Positions 42,080-50,590 of a stretch of DNA of 64,000 bases are shown here, in pieces (the stretch's first letter is position 1; each line of letters begins with the position of its first letter). Location of the stretch: contig CAJTUA010000014.1 in NCBI GenBank assembly GCA_910579615.1, forward strand, positions 1 to 64,000, given 5' to 3'. The stretch is from an uncultured Lachnospiraceae bacterium (GTDB lineage Bacteria > Bacillota > Clostridia > Lachnospirales > Lachnospiraceae). The notes under the pieces are model-generated. The model saw nothing but the letters and a program-made list of their open reading frames with translations, ran no database searches and was not told where the DNA came from. A program made the translations under genes and the position numbers.

Positions 42080-43546
42080 ATGTTAGAAGATAAAATCCGT
42101 GAAGTATTTGAGGATATGGTCGTCTTGAAAGATCCAAAAAGAAGTGAGTATTTTTCCAAGCTCAGTATCCCTTCTTACATGCGTGACTGGCTTGTGATGA
42201 AATTCTCCGACGAAGACGGAACGATTGATTATGATTCCATCAGAAGATACATCAACCGTTATATCCCTTCAAGAGAAGATTATGAGCAGTTTAAGTTTCG
42301 CATGACGAATGGCGAGACTGTTCAGTTTCTGGCGCGCGTTCGTGTGGCGGTTGATATCAAAACCGGCAGAACGCGGTTTGAACTGCCTGATTTCGGCGGG
42401 CAGCGCGGTGGCGCCGGAGGCGTTGTCAATCACGATGTGGTTGAAAAATGGCAGGATATACTCCTGCGTGAAAGCGAGAACTGGGGTATTATTTCTCTTG
42501 CGTGGCAGACGGAAGGCTCAAAAAACAACCCGAAAGGCTTCATCTCTATGGTTGAGTACAAGCCGTTTTGCCCGTACACTATCGATTTGGATGATTTCAA
42601 GGAGTACAGGGCAGAATTTGATATCCATGAGTGGATTGATGTTGTTTTAACTGCCATTGATTATAACCCGGAGGGCTATGTTGACGAGAACGGAGAAATA
42701 AGCGAACAAAAGAAGCTCTATTTCCTTCGCCGTCTTCTTCCCTTTGTTGAGAAAAGAGTCAATTTGATTGAGCTTGCGCCTAAGGGCACGGGCAAGAGTT
42801 ATATTTTTGATAAAATCAGTAAACGGGGATGGCTGATTAGCGGCGGCACGGTTTCCCGTGCTTCCTTGATTTATGATAATACAAAGAAGACCGGTGGCCT
42901 GTTAACCCGCTTTGACTATGTGGGTTTTGATGAAGTCCAGTCTATCAGCTTTTCAGATCCTGGACAGATTCAGCAGGCTCTGAAGCATTATATGGAGTTT
43001 GGTGAAATCAAAGGGTTTGATGCACAGACACCTGCAGATGCGGGCGTTATTGTGCTGGGAAATATCGACGCTGAAAGATTTGATACTAATAAAAACATGG
43101 TGGAACATATCAGTAGCGTGTTCGGAGAATCTGCTACTCTTGACAGATTTCATGGTTTCATTCCCGGCTGGGAAATTCCAAGAATGAACTCATCTATGAT
43201 TGCAAATGGTTGGGCAATCAACACTGAATATTTTGCTGAAGTCATGCATGCGCTTCGTGAGGACTTGATTCAGGATTCTATCGTTGATGATTGCCTTGTT
43301 ATTCCGAAAGAAGCAGATCAGCGTGATTTGACTGCTATAAAGCGTCTTTGCACGGCATTGGTTAAGCTGCTATATCCTCATGCTAGAACAAAGGAAGATA
43401 TTGACCCGCAAGAGTTTATTGACTATTGTCTGAATCCGGCAAAGGACATGCGTGCTGTCATCAAGAAACAGCTCTGCATTATTGATCCACATGAATTTGA
43501 TAAACCGGGTAAAAATACGATTCCTGATATTCAGTATAAATATTGA
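42080..43546 (+). CDS. brxL: BrxL, Lon-like BREX ATPase (short form)
   Basis: 488 residues from ATG 42080 after CTAAGGAGAAATAGA. Walker A is APKGTGKS (residues 233-240); GWLISGGTVSRASLIYD and YVGFDEVQSISF with D284-E285 as Walker B follow, the pattern of BREX BrxL proteins. BrxL in type 1 BREX is longer and has a C-terminal Lon-protease-like fold; this protein ends soon after the AAA+ core (about residue 480), so that fold seems absent. BrxL is an AAA+ ATPase that forms rings around DNA and is needed for phage exclusion. It lies between the zinc-ribbon and cysteine desulfurase genes with gaps of 11 and 23 bases. Confidence 0.88.
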   Translation: MLEDKIREVFEDMVVLKDPKRSEYFSKLSIPSYMRDWLVMKFSDEDGTIDYDSIRRYINRYIPSREDYEQFKFRMTNGETVQFLARVRVAVDIKTGRTRFELPDFGGQRGGAGGVVNHDVVEKWQDILLRESENWGIISLAWQTEGSKNNPKGFISMVEYKPFCPYTIDLDDFKEYRAEFDIHEWIDVVLTAIDYNPEGYVDENGEISEQKKLYFLRRLLPFVEKRVNLIELAPKGTGKSYIFDKISKRGWLISGGTVSRASLIYDNTKKTGGLLTRFDYVGFDEVQSISFSDPGQIQQALKHYMEFGEIKGFDAQTPADAGVIVLGNIDAERFDTNKNMVEHISSVFGESATLDRFHGFIPGWEIPRMNSSMIANGWAINTEYFAEVMHALREDLIQDSIVDDCLVIPKEADQRDLTAIKRLCTALVKLLYPHARTKEDIDPQEFIDYCLNPAKDMRAVIKKQLCIIDPHEFDKPGKNTIPDIQYKY

Positions 43547-43569
43547 CTTTTACTTAAGGAGGATGTGTA

Positions 43570-44697
43570 ATGGACGTTCGTATCTATGCCGATAATGCGG
43601 CAACAACAAAACTGGATAAAGCTGCGTTTGAGGCGATGACAACCTGGTTTCTCGAAGAATATGGGAATGCCTCACAGCCCTATGCCTTTGCCCGTAAACC
43701 GAAAAAAGCTCTTGCGGATGCAAGAGCAACGATTGCTGAATGTATTGGCGCTTTGCCGGAAGAAATATATTTTACTTCCGGTGGTACCGAGAGTGATAAC
43801 TGGGTCATCAAAAGCTCAGCCTTTTCTGCCCCAGACAAAAGGGCGATGGTAACATCAGCCTTTGAACATCACGCTGTTCTTCATTCCTGTGCGGCTATTG
43901 AGCGGCTGGGATACCCGGTTGCGTACATGTGGCCTTCAGACGAGGGTTACATTACTCCGGAAATTTTGGAAAAATATATTACGGATAGCACCCAGCTTGT
44001 TTCTGTGATGTTTGCTAATAATGAAATCGGCAGTGTTCAGCCTATCCGGAAACTGTGTGAAACTACCCATACTCATGGTGCATTGTTCCATACGGACGCG
44101 GTTCAAGCAGTCGGTCATATTAAAATTGATGTCCATGAGCTTGGCGTAGATTTCCTCTCAGCTTCTGCTCACAAGTTTAATGGACCGAAGGGTATCGGTT
44201 TTCTTTATATCCGCAAGGGTGTAGAACTGCCGCCTTACGCAGATGGTGGCGCACAGGAAAATGCGCATCGGGCAGGAACAGAGAATGTGGCTGCAATTGT
44301 TGGCATGGCAGCAGCATTAAAGTCAAACTGCGATTTGCTAGAGCAAAATCAGCAGCATATTTTGAGTCTGGAAAGACAGCTTATATCAAGGCTTGATGAG
44401 ATTGGTGTTACTTATAAACGCAACGGTGGAGATAGCAGGTTGCCCGGACTTTTAAGTTTATCATTTCCAGGAAAGGACGGAGAGGCAATTCTTCATCGCA
44501 CAGATCTTGTGGGCATTAGTATTTCAACTGGCTCTGCCTGCGACAGCGTGAATACGGAAATCTCCCATGTTCTGCAGGCTATTAGACTTGATGAGGATTA
44601 TGCTAAGGGCACGATACGTATTTCGCTAGGAAAAAATAATACGGAAGAAGAAGTCGAGCAGATTGCTGCTGCGTTGGCAAAGATTCTCTTGTATTAG
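43570..44697 (+). CDS. Cysteine desulfurase (IscS/DndA-type) at end of BREX-4 operon
   Basis: 375 residues from ATG 43570 after AAGGAGGATGTGTA. Class V aminotransferase fold with all catalytic features: DNAATTKLD at the start, TSGGTESDNWVI, FHTDAVQAVGHIKIDV, the PLP lysine K202 in SAHKFNGPKGIGF, and the persulfide cysteine C324 in STGSACDSV. It removes sulfur from cysteine as a protein-bound persulfide. As the last gene of the operon, 23 bases after brxL, it could supply sulfur to BrxP, as DndA does for DndC, or rebuild BrxP Fe-S clusters. No IscU scaffold gene is nearby, so a general Fe-S role is less likely. Base composition matches the operon. Confidence 0.9.
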   Translation: MDVRIYADNAATTKLDKAAFEAMTTWFLEEYGNASQPYAFARKPKKALADARATIAECIGALPEEIYFTSGGTESDNWVIKSSAFSAPDKRAMVTSAFEHHAVLHSCAAIERLGYPVAYMWPSDEGYITPEILEKYITDSTQLVSVMFANNEIGSVQPIRKLCETTHTHGALFHTDAVQAVGHIKIDVHELGVDFLSASAHKFNGPKGIGFLYIRKGVELPPYADGGAQENAHRAGTENVAAIVGMAAALKSNCDLLEQNQQHILSLERQLISRLDEIGVTYKRNGGDSRLPGLLSLSFPGKDGEAILHRTDLVGISISTGSACDSVNTEISHVLQAIRLDEDYAKGTIRISLGKNNTEEEVEQIAAALAKILLY

Positions 44698-44775
44698 CAG
44701 TTTGTGGAGCCATATTCACGCAGACCAGCATATCGAAGAGACCTAAAAATAGATGGCACAAACTATTACTTCTTC

Positions 44776-44812
44776 AATTAGGCTTTGGGGGTTATTTCCA
44801 AAAAGCCTAATT
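44776..44812 (+). terminator. Hairpin after the BREX operon, possible terminator
   Basis: AATTAGGCTTT (44776-44786) pairs perfectly with AAAGCCTAATT (44802-44812); GG/CC inside the loop may extend the stem. No T-run follows, so termination is plausible but unproven. A 74-codon open frame spans the hairpin and is probably not a gene. Confidence 0.45.
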
Positions 44813-45480
44813 ATAGTTTGTTATTCTGGTTTTGGTGCTGGAAAATATAAAAAACTCCTATTTTATGGGGAATGCGAGAGAATAGAATTAGCACCAAAAT
44901 CTATTTTTCACACTTTGTGGAACGGTGACCTTGTGCTGTTATGTAGCAATGATGTTTTAAAAACCTATAGACTCTAAAACAAAGGATTCGTCCAAAAAGA
45001 TGCCTGCTGTCTAATAATATCACCCTGTTCCGTGAAAAGTATTAACAGGAGGTTTCCGATGTGGTTGAGTGAACCGGACTGAAAAAAACTGGTTACCTTG
45101 CTGCCGGAAGGTTTTGCGACCATGATACAGGGAACTTTGTACTTATTTTAATATTAATATCTGCGCCCTTTAAAAATTCCTTTGACAAAAATATTTTATC
45201 GGGTTTTTGCAGACGATTCCTTGTAAATATCACATGAATTTCGGGCTTTGGAATGGCTACTTTTTTGCTTTTTTAATAATTTTGGCTGGTGCGCTGAAAA
45301 TATTCATGATAACTTTGTGCCAAATACAACACAATTCCTCATCCTCCCCTTTCACAAAAGTTCCCACTTTATCACCATCACATCATCAATTTCATCTTCA
45401 TACTGTCAATTCAAACAAATCTCCCCCTTTCTTTTTATTAAAAACGTACAAAAACAACAAGGTCTGGTTGTTAAAATTTA
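44813..45480. other. AT-rich gap between BREX and glucan locus
   Basis: About 670 bases with no supportable gene. Short frames at 44753-44977 and 45207-45530 have no ribosome binding site and no family resemblance, and the sequence has a non-coding look with long A/T runs. There are no tRNA genes, integrase remnants or clear direct repeats that would mark the right edge of a mobile island. The promoter of the glucan operon begins just after this gap. Confidence 0.4.
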
Positions 45481-45548
45481 ATAAAAACGTTTTTATATGT
45501 TGCATTATCGTCAAATTGATGATATATTAAACATGTAAAAACGTTTTT
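45481..45548 (+). promoter_or_regulatory. Glucan-operon promoter bracketed by two LacI-type operators
   Basis: AAAAACGTTTTT occurs at 45483-45494 (extending to a 16-base perfect palindrome 45481-45496) and again at 45537-45548, centres 54 bases apart. Between them lie TTGCAT (45500-45505) and TATATT (45523-45528) with a 17-base spacer, placing the transcription start close to the second palindrome. A/T-flanked ACGT palindromes of this kind are typical LacI/CcpA-family sites. A repressor binding both could loop the promoter. The regulator itself is not in the window. Confidence 0.65.
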
Positions 45549-45625
45549 CTAAGAAAAAGTGCACAAAGACCGTCGTGGTTTTGGAGGAAGGTGCAGCAGC
45601 CTGAATGGAAAAACGAAAAGAAATG

Positions 45626-45654
45626 CCCAAAAGCAGTGCGGATTTGCTTTTGGG
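45626..45654 (+). promoter_or_regulatory. Leader hairpin of the glucan operon
   Basis: CCCAAAAGCA (45626-45635) pairs perfectly with TGCTTTTGGG (45645-45654) around a 9-base loop, inside the 5' leader, 47 bases before the first start codon. No T-run follows, so it is more likely to stabilise the mRNA or shield the leader than to terminate. Confidence 0.45.
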
Positions 45655-45700
45655 TAACAATATCAATTGTGCAAATTGACACACAGGAATGGAGGTATTT

Positions 45701-47476
45701 ATGAGAAAATCAAAAAAGGCATTGGGATTGATGCTCACAGCATGCATGACGGCGTCCATGTTTGCAGGATGCGGCGGAAAAGAAAATGACACAGAAAACA
45801 CCCCGACCCCGACCAGCCAGGGAAACCAGGGCAGCCAGGGAAATCAGGATAACCAGGGAAACAGCGGGGAGGGTGATACGACACCATCCGATGACGGGAA
45901 CCAGCAGGAAGCAAAAGTACCGCTTTACAAATCCCTTGACCCGAACGTTTCCGGCACCATCGACATTATGGTATGGTCCGGCGACAGCGTTTACTATGAA
46001 GATATCGGAAAGAAGACCTGGGATGCATCCGAAATCACGACCCAGAATGTTGCGGCGGTATACGCGATGGCAAAAGAATTTAATAAGATGTACCCGAATG
46101 TAAAGATTAACCTCTGGGCGAAGACGGACGACCCGAACGGCAACGACACGACCTGGGCGCAGGAGATGGAGAATTTCCGCGCAGAACACGGAAAGTACCC
46201 GGATATCTATGCATCGAACGACCTGATTGGCGATACCAGCAAGGGGCTTGTGGCAGACCTTTCCGTATTTTCGGATGATGTGCTTTACCAGTCCTTTAAC
46301 GAGGCGGTTATGAACACCATGTCCTACTATGGATTCCAGGCAGGTTTGCCGCAGTTCATCCAGCCATGGGGCGTTTACGTGAACAAGGAACTTGCGGAAA
46401 CGAACAACATTGAGGTGCCAAGCCCACAGTGGACGATTGACGAGTACACGGAGTTTGTGGCATCTGCCGATAACAGCAGTTTCTGGGGTGCAATGGACAC
46501 GCCGTTAAGCTTTATCGCAACCGGTACAAACACGATGAACGCGCAGATGGCAAATTACTCCGGTACGGGAGACCGTGTCAACATTGCTTCGGACGAAGTA
46601 AGCGACCTGCTTTCCTACATACCGAAGTGGGCGAATTCCGCAATCTGGGTTCAGAATGGCCTTGGAAATGTTCCGGCGGAAATTATGGATGATGGCTGGT
46701 GGTGGGGCTACCGCTTCTTCTGCCGCAACTACTGCCTGACCTACGACGGCGACCCGTGGATGTTAGGTGCGGCTGCAGTGGCAAGGCTGGAGGATGGCAC
46801 GTATCCGGTGAACGCAGTGGAATCAACGGACTGGGATATCTATCCGAGACCGAGCACCGCATACAAGGGCAACACCGTAGGTATCTGTGTTGACCCGATG
46901 GCAATCCACAATTACGCGATGGACGACAACAACCCGGAGTGGAGCGATGAGGAAAAGGCAAAGCTTGAGCTTGCTTACGCATTTGGTTCCTTCTGGTGCG
47001 GCGCAACCGAGTCCATGCAGGTGAGGGCAGACCAGCAGTACAGCGACAACGGCACATTGAGAACCGCACTCAACGATTCCTTCCCGCTTGTAACAGGCGA
47101 TGCGTTTGATGAACAGATGAAGATTTGGTATTCCACCGACACACATGAAAGATACGGGGATGCGGACCTGATGCCGGGCTTCCAGTATATCGTAGAGCTC
47201 TGGGGCGACGGACAGTTCTGGGATATTTCCGACAAATGCTACCCATATTATATCATGCAGGATGGCACACAGACACAGTGCCTGTATGAGTGGCTGAATA
47301 TAACACAGGAGGCAGTGGCAGGCGTTGGCACGGCAAACGCAAGCTGGCTTGACAATGTAAAGGCAAGGCTTTCGGATTGGAACACGGCAATCAATGCGCG
47401 CTTTGTCATCTCGGAGACCGAGTTAAAGAACGGCTTAAAGCAGTATTATGGTTTAACGGACGAGGATTTCAAATAA
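45701..47476 (+). CDS. ABC-importer substrate-binding lipoprotein
   Basis: 591 residues from ATG 45701 after AATGGAGGTATTT. The lipoprotein signal (LGLMLTACMTASMFAGCG) has lipobox FAGC; a Thr/Pro/Gln/Gly/Asn-rich flexible linker (about residues 25-70) lifts the domain off the membrane. The rest is a type 1 solute-binding fold (GTIDIMVWSGDSVYYEDIG, NKMYPNVKINLWAK, DIYASNDLIGD), with many tryptophans (GDGQFWDISDKCYPYY) that suit sugar stacking. It should capture an oligosaccharide for the permeases encoded downstream. It is the first gene after the palindrome-flanked promoter. Beta-1,3-glucan as ligand is inferred from the GH genes. Confidence 0.85.
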   Translation: MRKSKKALGLMLTACMTASMFAGCGGKENDTENTPTPTSQGNQGSQGNQDNQGNSGEGDTTPSDDGNQQEAKVPLYKSLDPNVSGTIDIMVWSGDSVYYEDIGKKTWDASEITTQNVAAVYAMAKEFNKMYPNVKINLWAKTDDPNGNDTTWAQEMENFRAEHGKYPDIYASNDLIGDTSKGLVADLSVFSDDVLYQSFNEAVMNTMSYYGFQAGLPQFIQPWGVYVNKELAETNNIEVPSPQWTIDEYTEFVASADNSSFWGAMDTPLSFIATGTNTMNAQMANYSGTGDRVNIASDEVSDLLSYIPKWANSAIWVQNGLGNVPAEIMDDGWWWGYRFFCRNYCLTYDGDPWMLGAAAVARLEDGTYPVNAVESTDWDIYPRPSTAYKGNTVGICVDPMAIHNYAMDDNNPEWSDEEKAKLELAYAFGSFWCGATESMQVRADQQYSDNGTLRTALNDSFPLVTGDAFDEQMKIWYSTDTHERYGDADLMPGFQYIVELWGDGQFWDISDKCYPYYIMQDGTQTQCLYEWLNITQEAVAGVGTANASWLDNVKARLSDWNTAINARFVISETELKNGLKQYYGLTDEDFK

Positions 47477-47540
47477 ATCCGCCGCAGGCTTTAAAAACCG
47501 TCCAAGTATTTCGGGCGGATGGAAATTATGGTTTTATGCA

Positions 47541-47574
47541 GGGGAAGATGGGGGCAGCAAGCCCCCGCTTCCCC
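47541..47574 (+). promoter_or_regulatory. Intercistronic hairpin after first binding protein
   Basis: GGGGAAG (47541-47547) pairs with CTTCCCC (47568-47574) and GGGGGC (47550-47555) with GCCCCC (47561-47566), a 13-pair, GC-rich stem with a 5-base loop. No U-tract follows, so it probably protects the 3' end of the binding-protein mRNA and lets it exceed downstream genes in abundance, as is common for solute-binding proteins. Confidence 0.55.
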
Positions 47575-47662
47575 TTACAAAAAAACACTGATAAAAACGA
47601 TTTTATAATAAATTAGGATTTTTTTAGCGTAGGGCGCTCATGTGGCGCGGAAGGAGTTTGGT

Positions 47663-50590
47663 ATGAGCAAAAAAAAGAAGGCTTTCCTATTACTGCTTGT
47701 CCTGGTAATCGTGGCGGGAGCTGTTATTTTGCTGTTTCATCGGGACAATGCAGAATATGTGGACGCCACGGAAAAAGACGAGGTAAGATGGGCGTATGAG
47801 CTTCTTAATGGCGCCCTGTCGTCTTCCGATGTCATGTACTGTGACTATCTGGAATATGCGAAGGAGGAAAACGGAACCGGAAGCTATACCGATGGGGATG
47901 GAACAGAGCGGGTGCTTGACTACAGGCAGAGCACGGAATATACCGTCTATGCCGAGAAGGCAGGATGGTATTACATACAGTTGGAATATATGCCAGTCGG
48001 AAGTACCCTTTCGGATTTTTCCGCAGATGTGAAAATCAACGGGGAACAGGCTTACTATGAAATGAAGACAATTGCGTTGCCGCTTTTGTGGCAGGATGAG
48101 ACGAAAACTTTCCCGAAGGATGGTTACGGGGATGAATCCGCGCCGCAGCAAAAAAGAGTGGATGGGTGGCAGACGACATTTTTATATAACAACACATATT
48201 CTTCGGCATTGCCGTTGAAATTTCCGCTGAAGGCAGGGGAAAACAAGATTCAGATTACCAATGTCTCCTCGGACGGCTTAGGGCTTGGGAAGCTGACCAT
48301 TATGCAGCCGGACCCTGGGATTCCTTCCTATGAGGAATACAAAGGGCAGCATTTAGGGGAACTGGTTTTGGGCGTGCAGAAAGTCAATGCGACCGACTAC
48401 ACAGGCAAGAACTCAACGCAGGCAATCTTGCAGTATGAGAATAACCCGGCACTGACACCGCACAGCAACAAATATAAAGTATTAAACACCTTAAACTGGA
48501 CGGAAGCAGGAACGCAGGTGGAGTATGAATTTACTGCGCCGCAGACGGGTTATTACCAGATTGCTTTCCACTACAAGAACAACAAAAATGAATTTGACGC
48601 GTTTGAAACCCTGCGCATTGATGGCGAAATCCCGTTTGCGGAATGCATCAATTACCGTTTTGCGCCGACGGGTTCGTCCTGGACAAATGAAGTGCTTTGC
48701 GGGGAGGACGGGGAGCCGTACTGGTTTTACCTTACGCAAGGGACGCACACACTTTCGCTCCGGGCGGAGAACGAGCCGGTCAACCGCGCATGGCGCTACG
48801 CAAGGCTGATTTCCGAGCATGTCTCCCAGTTTGCGCTTGAGATTACAAAGATAACAGGCTCGGAACTGGATAAGAACCGTACCTGGCGCATGACGCGCTA
48901 TATCCCGGAGATTGCGGATTATTTAAAGGCATATGAAATTTTAATCAACGAAATCCGCTACAGCATCCAGGAATACACCCCGACGGGCATTAACGGCGCG
49001 CTTCTTTCGGATTTTGACAAGGCGATGCAGTTTATTGAAAACATGGCGGAGTACCCGGATGAAATCGCGCTTTACACGAATGATTTAACCGGGAATGATA
49101 ACTCCGTACTTGTGGCGTTAAGCAATTTTACTTCCGAAATCTTAAAGCAGGATTTTACGCTCGACATGATTTATGTCTACGGGGGCGAGAAGCTTCCGGC
49201 GGCAAAGCCGGGGCTGTTTAAAACCGTCGGCAACTGGTTTGGCACACTCGCAAGCTCCTTTACAACAAACAAATACGCGGCAAAAGATGTGGAGGATGAT
49301 GTGCTGACGGTCTGGGTCAACCGCGCCGTCACCCATGTCGATTTGCTGCAAAAGCTTGTCGATACAGATTTCACACCGAAAACCGGCATCAAGGTAAAGG
49401 TTTCGATTATGCCGGATGCCAATAAACTTACACTTTCGGTGGCGGCAGACCAGACACCGGATATCGCGCTTGGCTTAAGCTCGTTCATGCCGTTTGACCT
49501 CGCAAGCCGCGGGGCGCTCTACGACATGACGCAGTTTGAGGATTTCTGGGAGATAGCGAACCGCTTTGTCGCAGGGGCATTCGTTCCTTATGTGTATAAC
49601 GAGGGGGTTTATGCGGTTCCGGAGACGTTGGATTTTAACGCGTTGATTTACCGGACGGATATTTTTGAGTCCCTTGGGCTTTCCGTGCCGGATACCTGGG
49701 AGGATGTCATCGGGATTTTACCGGAGTTACAGCGCTACGGCATGAATTTTTACCACAATATTTCCTCTGGTGTGGGCTATAAATGGTTTTACCAGACAAC
49801 ACCGCTCATTTTCCAGAACGGCGGCAGGCTTTACACGCAGGACGGGCTGCGCACGGCGCTTGACGAGCCGAACTCGGTCAGGGGGATGCAGGCGCTCGGC
49901 AATCTTTTCATTGCTTACTCGCTTGACACGCAGGTCAACTCGTTTTTCAATTCGTTCCGCTACTCGATTCTGCCGGTCGGCATCATCACTTCGGCGGATT
50001 ACATCCTCTTTAAGAACGGCGCGCCGGAGTTAGAAGGGCAGTGGGCGCTCTCAAATTATCCGGGTACGGTGCAGGAGGATGGTTCCATCAACCGCTACTA
50101 TGTAGCGAACGGTACGGGCGGGATTATTTTTAAGGCGACCGACAAGGCGCAGGCTGCGTGGGAATTCCTGAAATGGTGGACGAACCACGACACGCAGGTA
50201 AATTACACCTATACCTTAAGCTCGACCTACGGCAAGGAATTTTTCTGGCTGCCGTCCAACCTTGAGGCGCTGTCCGACGCCCCAATTGAACAGGCGGACA
50301 AGGAAGTGATTATGGAGCAGGTAAAATGGCTGCGCGATGTGCCAAGAACCCCGGGCCAGTATTTGCTTGAGCGTTCCATTTCGGATATCTGGAACACAAT
50401 GGTGCTCGACGGAACCTCGGCGCAGGTTGCGGTCGATGAGAAGGTGATTGCAATCAACCGCGAGATTAAAAAGAAGATGACGGAGCTTGGCTATTACGAT
50501 GAGGATGGCAATCTTTTGGAGCCTTATGTGCTGCGCGACATCGACTGGATTCAGGAAATGATGGAGAAAGGAAAGGAGGGGGCAAAATGA
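47663..50590 (+). CDS. Large membrane-anchored substrate-binding protein with N-terminal carbohydrate-binding-like modules
   Basis: 975 residues from ATG 47663 after GGAAGGAGTTTGGT. A single N-terminal helix (FLLLLVLVIVAGAVILLF) anchors it, with no lipobox. Two beta-sandwich-like modules follow (AEKAGWYYIQLEYMPVG near residue 100; APQTGYYQIAFHYKNN near residue 290), resembling carbohydrate-binding modules. From about residue 548 the protein is a type 1 solute-binding domain (VSIMPDANKLTLSVAADQTP, PDIALGLSSFMPFDLASRGA). This fusion of glycan-binding domains to an importer receptor is unusual and suggests capture of polymeric glucan at the surface. Its stop overlaps the first permease (ATGA). 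Confidence 0.75.
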   Translation: MSKKKKAFLLLLVLVIVAGAVILLFHRDNAEYVDATEKDEVRWAYELLNGALSSSDVMYCDYLEYAKEENGTGSYTDGDGTERVLDYRQSTEYTVYAEKAGWYYIQLEYMPVGSTLSDFSADVKINGEQAYYEMKTIALPLLWQDETKTFPKDGYGDESAPQQKRVDGWQTTFLYNNTYSSALPLKFPLKAGENKIQITNVSSDGLGLGKLTIMQPDPGIPSYEEYKGQHLGELVLGVQKVNATDYTGKNSTQAILQYENNPALTPHSNKYKVLNTLNWTEAGTQVEYEFTAPQTGYYQIAFHYKNNKNEFDAFETLRIDGEIPFAECINYRFAPTGSSWTNEVLCGEDGEPYWFYLTQGTHTLSLRAENEPVNRAWRYARLISEHVSQFALEITKITGSELDKNRTWRMTRYIPEIADYLKAYEILINEIRYSIQEYTPTGINGALLSDFDKAMQFIENMAEYPDEIALYTNDLTGNDNSVLVALSNFTSEILKQDFTLDMIYVYGGEKLPAAKPGLFKTVGNWFGTLASSFTTNKYAAKDVEDDVLTVWVNRAVTHVDLLQKLVDTDFTPKTGIKVKVSIMPDANKLTLSVAADQTPDIALGLSSFMPFDLASRGALYDMTQFEDFWEIANRFVAGAFVPYVYNEGVYAVPETLDFNALIYRTDIFESLGLSVPDTWEDVIGILPELQRYGMNFYHNISSGVGYKWFYQTTPLIFQNGGRLYTQDGLRTALDEPNSVRGMQALGNLFIAYSLDTQVNSFFNSFRYSILPVGIITSADYILFKNGAPELEGQWALSNYPGTVQEDGSINRYYVANGTGGIIFKATDKAQAAWEFLKWWTNHDTQVNYTYTLSSTYGKEFFWLPSNLEALSDAPIEQADKEVIMEQVKWLRDVPRTPGQYLLERSISDIWNTMVLDGTSAQVAVDEKVIAINREIKKKMTELGYYDEDGNLLEPYVLRDIDWIQEMMEKGKEGAK

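Noticed and set aside
30116..44697. Operon considered as a Dnd or Ssp phosphorothioation system
   Set aside because: No DndB, DndD, DndE or SspB-like protein is visible, while PglZ, BrxC and BrxL are clear. Only the desulfurase and the PAPS-reductase fold are shared.
44753..44977. 74-codon plus-strand frame after the desulfurase
   Set aside because: It runs through a perfect 11-pair hairpin, has no ribosome binding site and resembles no family.
45207..45530. Plus-strand open frame leading into the glucan promoter
   Set aside because: It covers the operator and promoter, is low in complexity and has no ribosome binding site.
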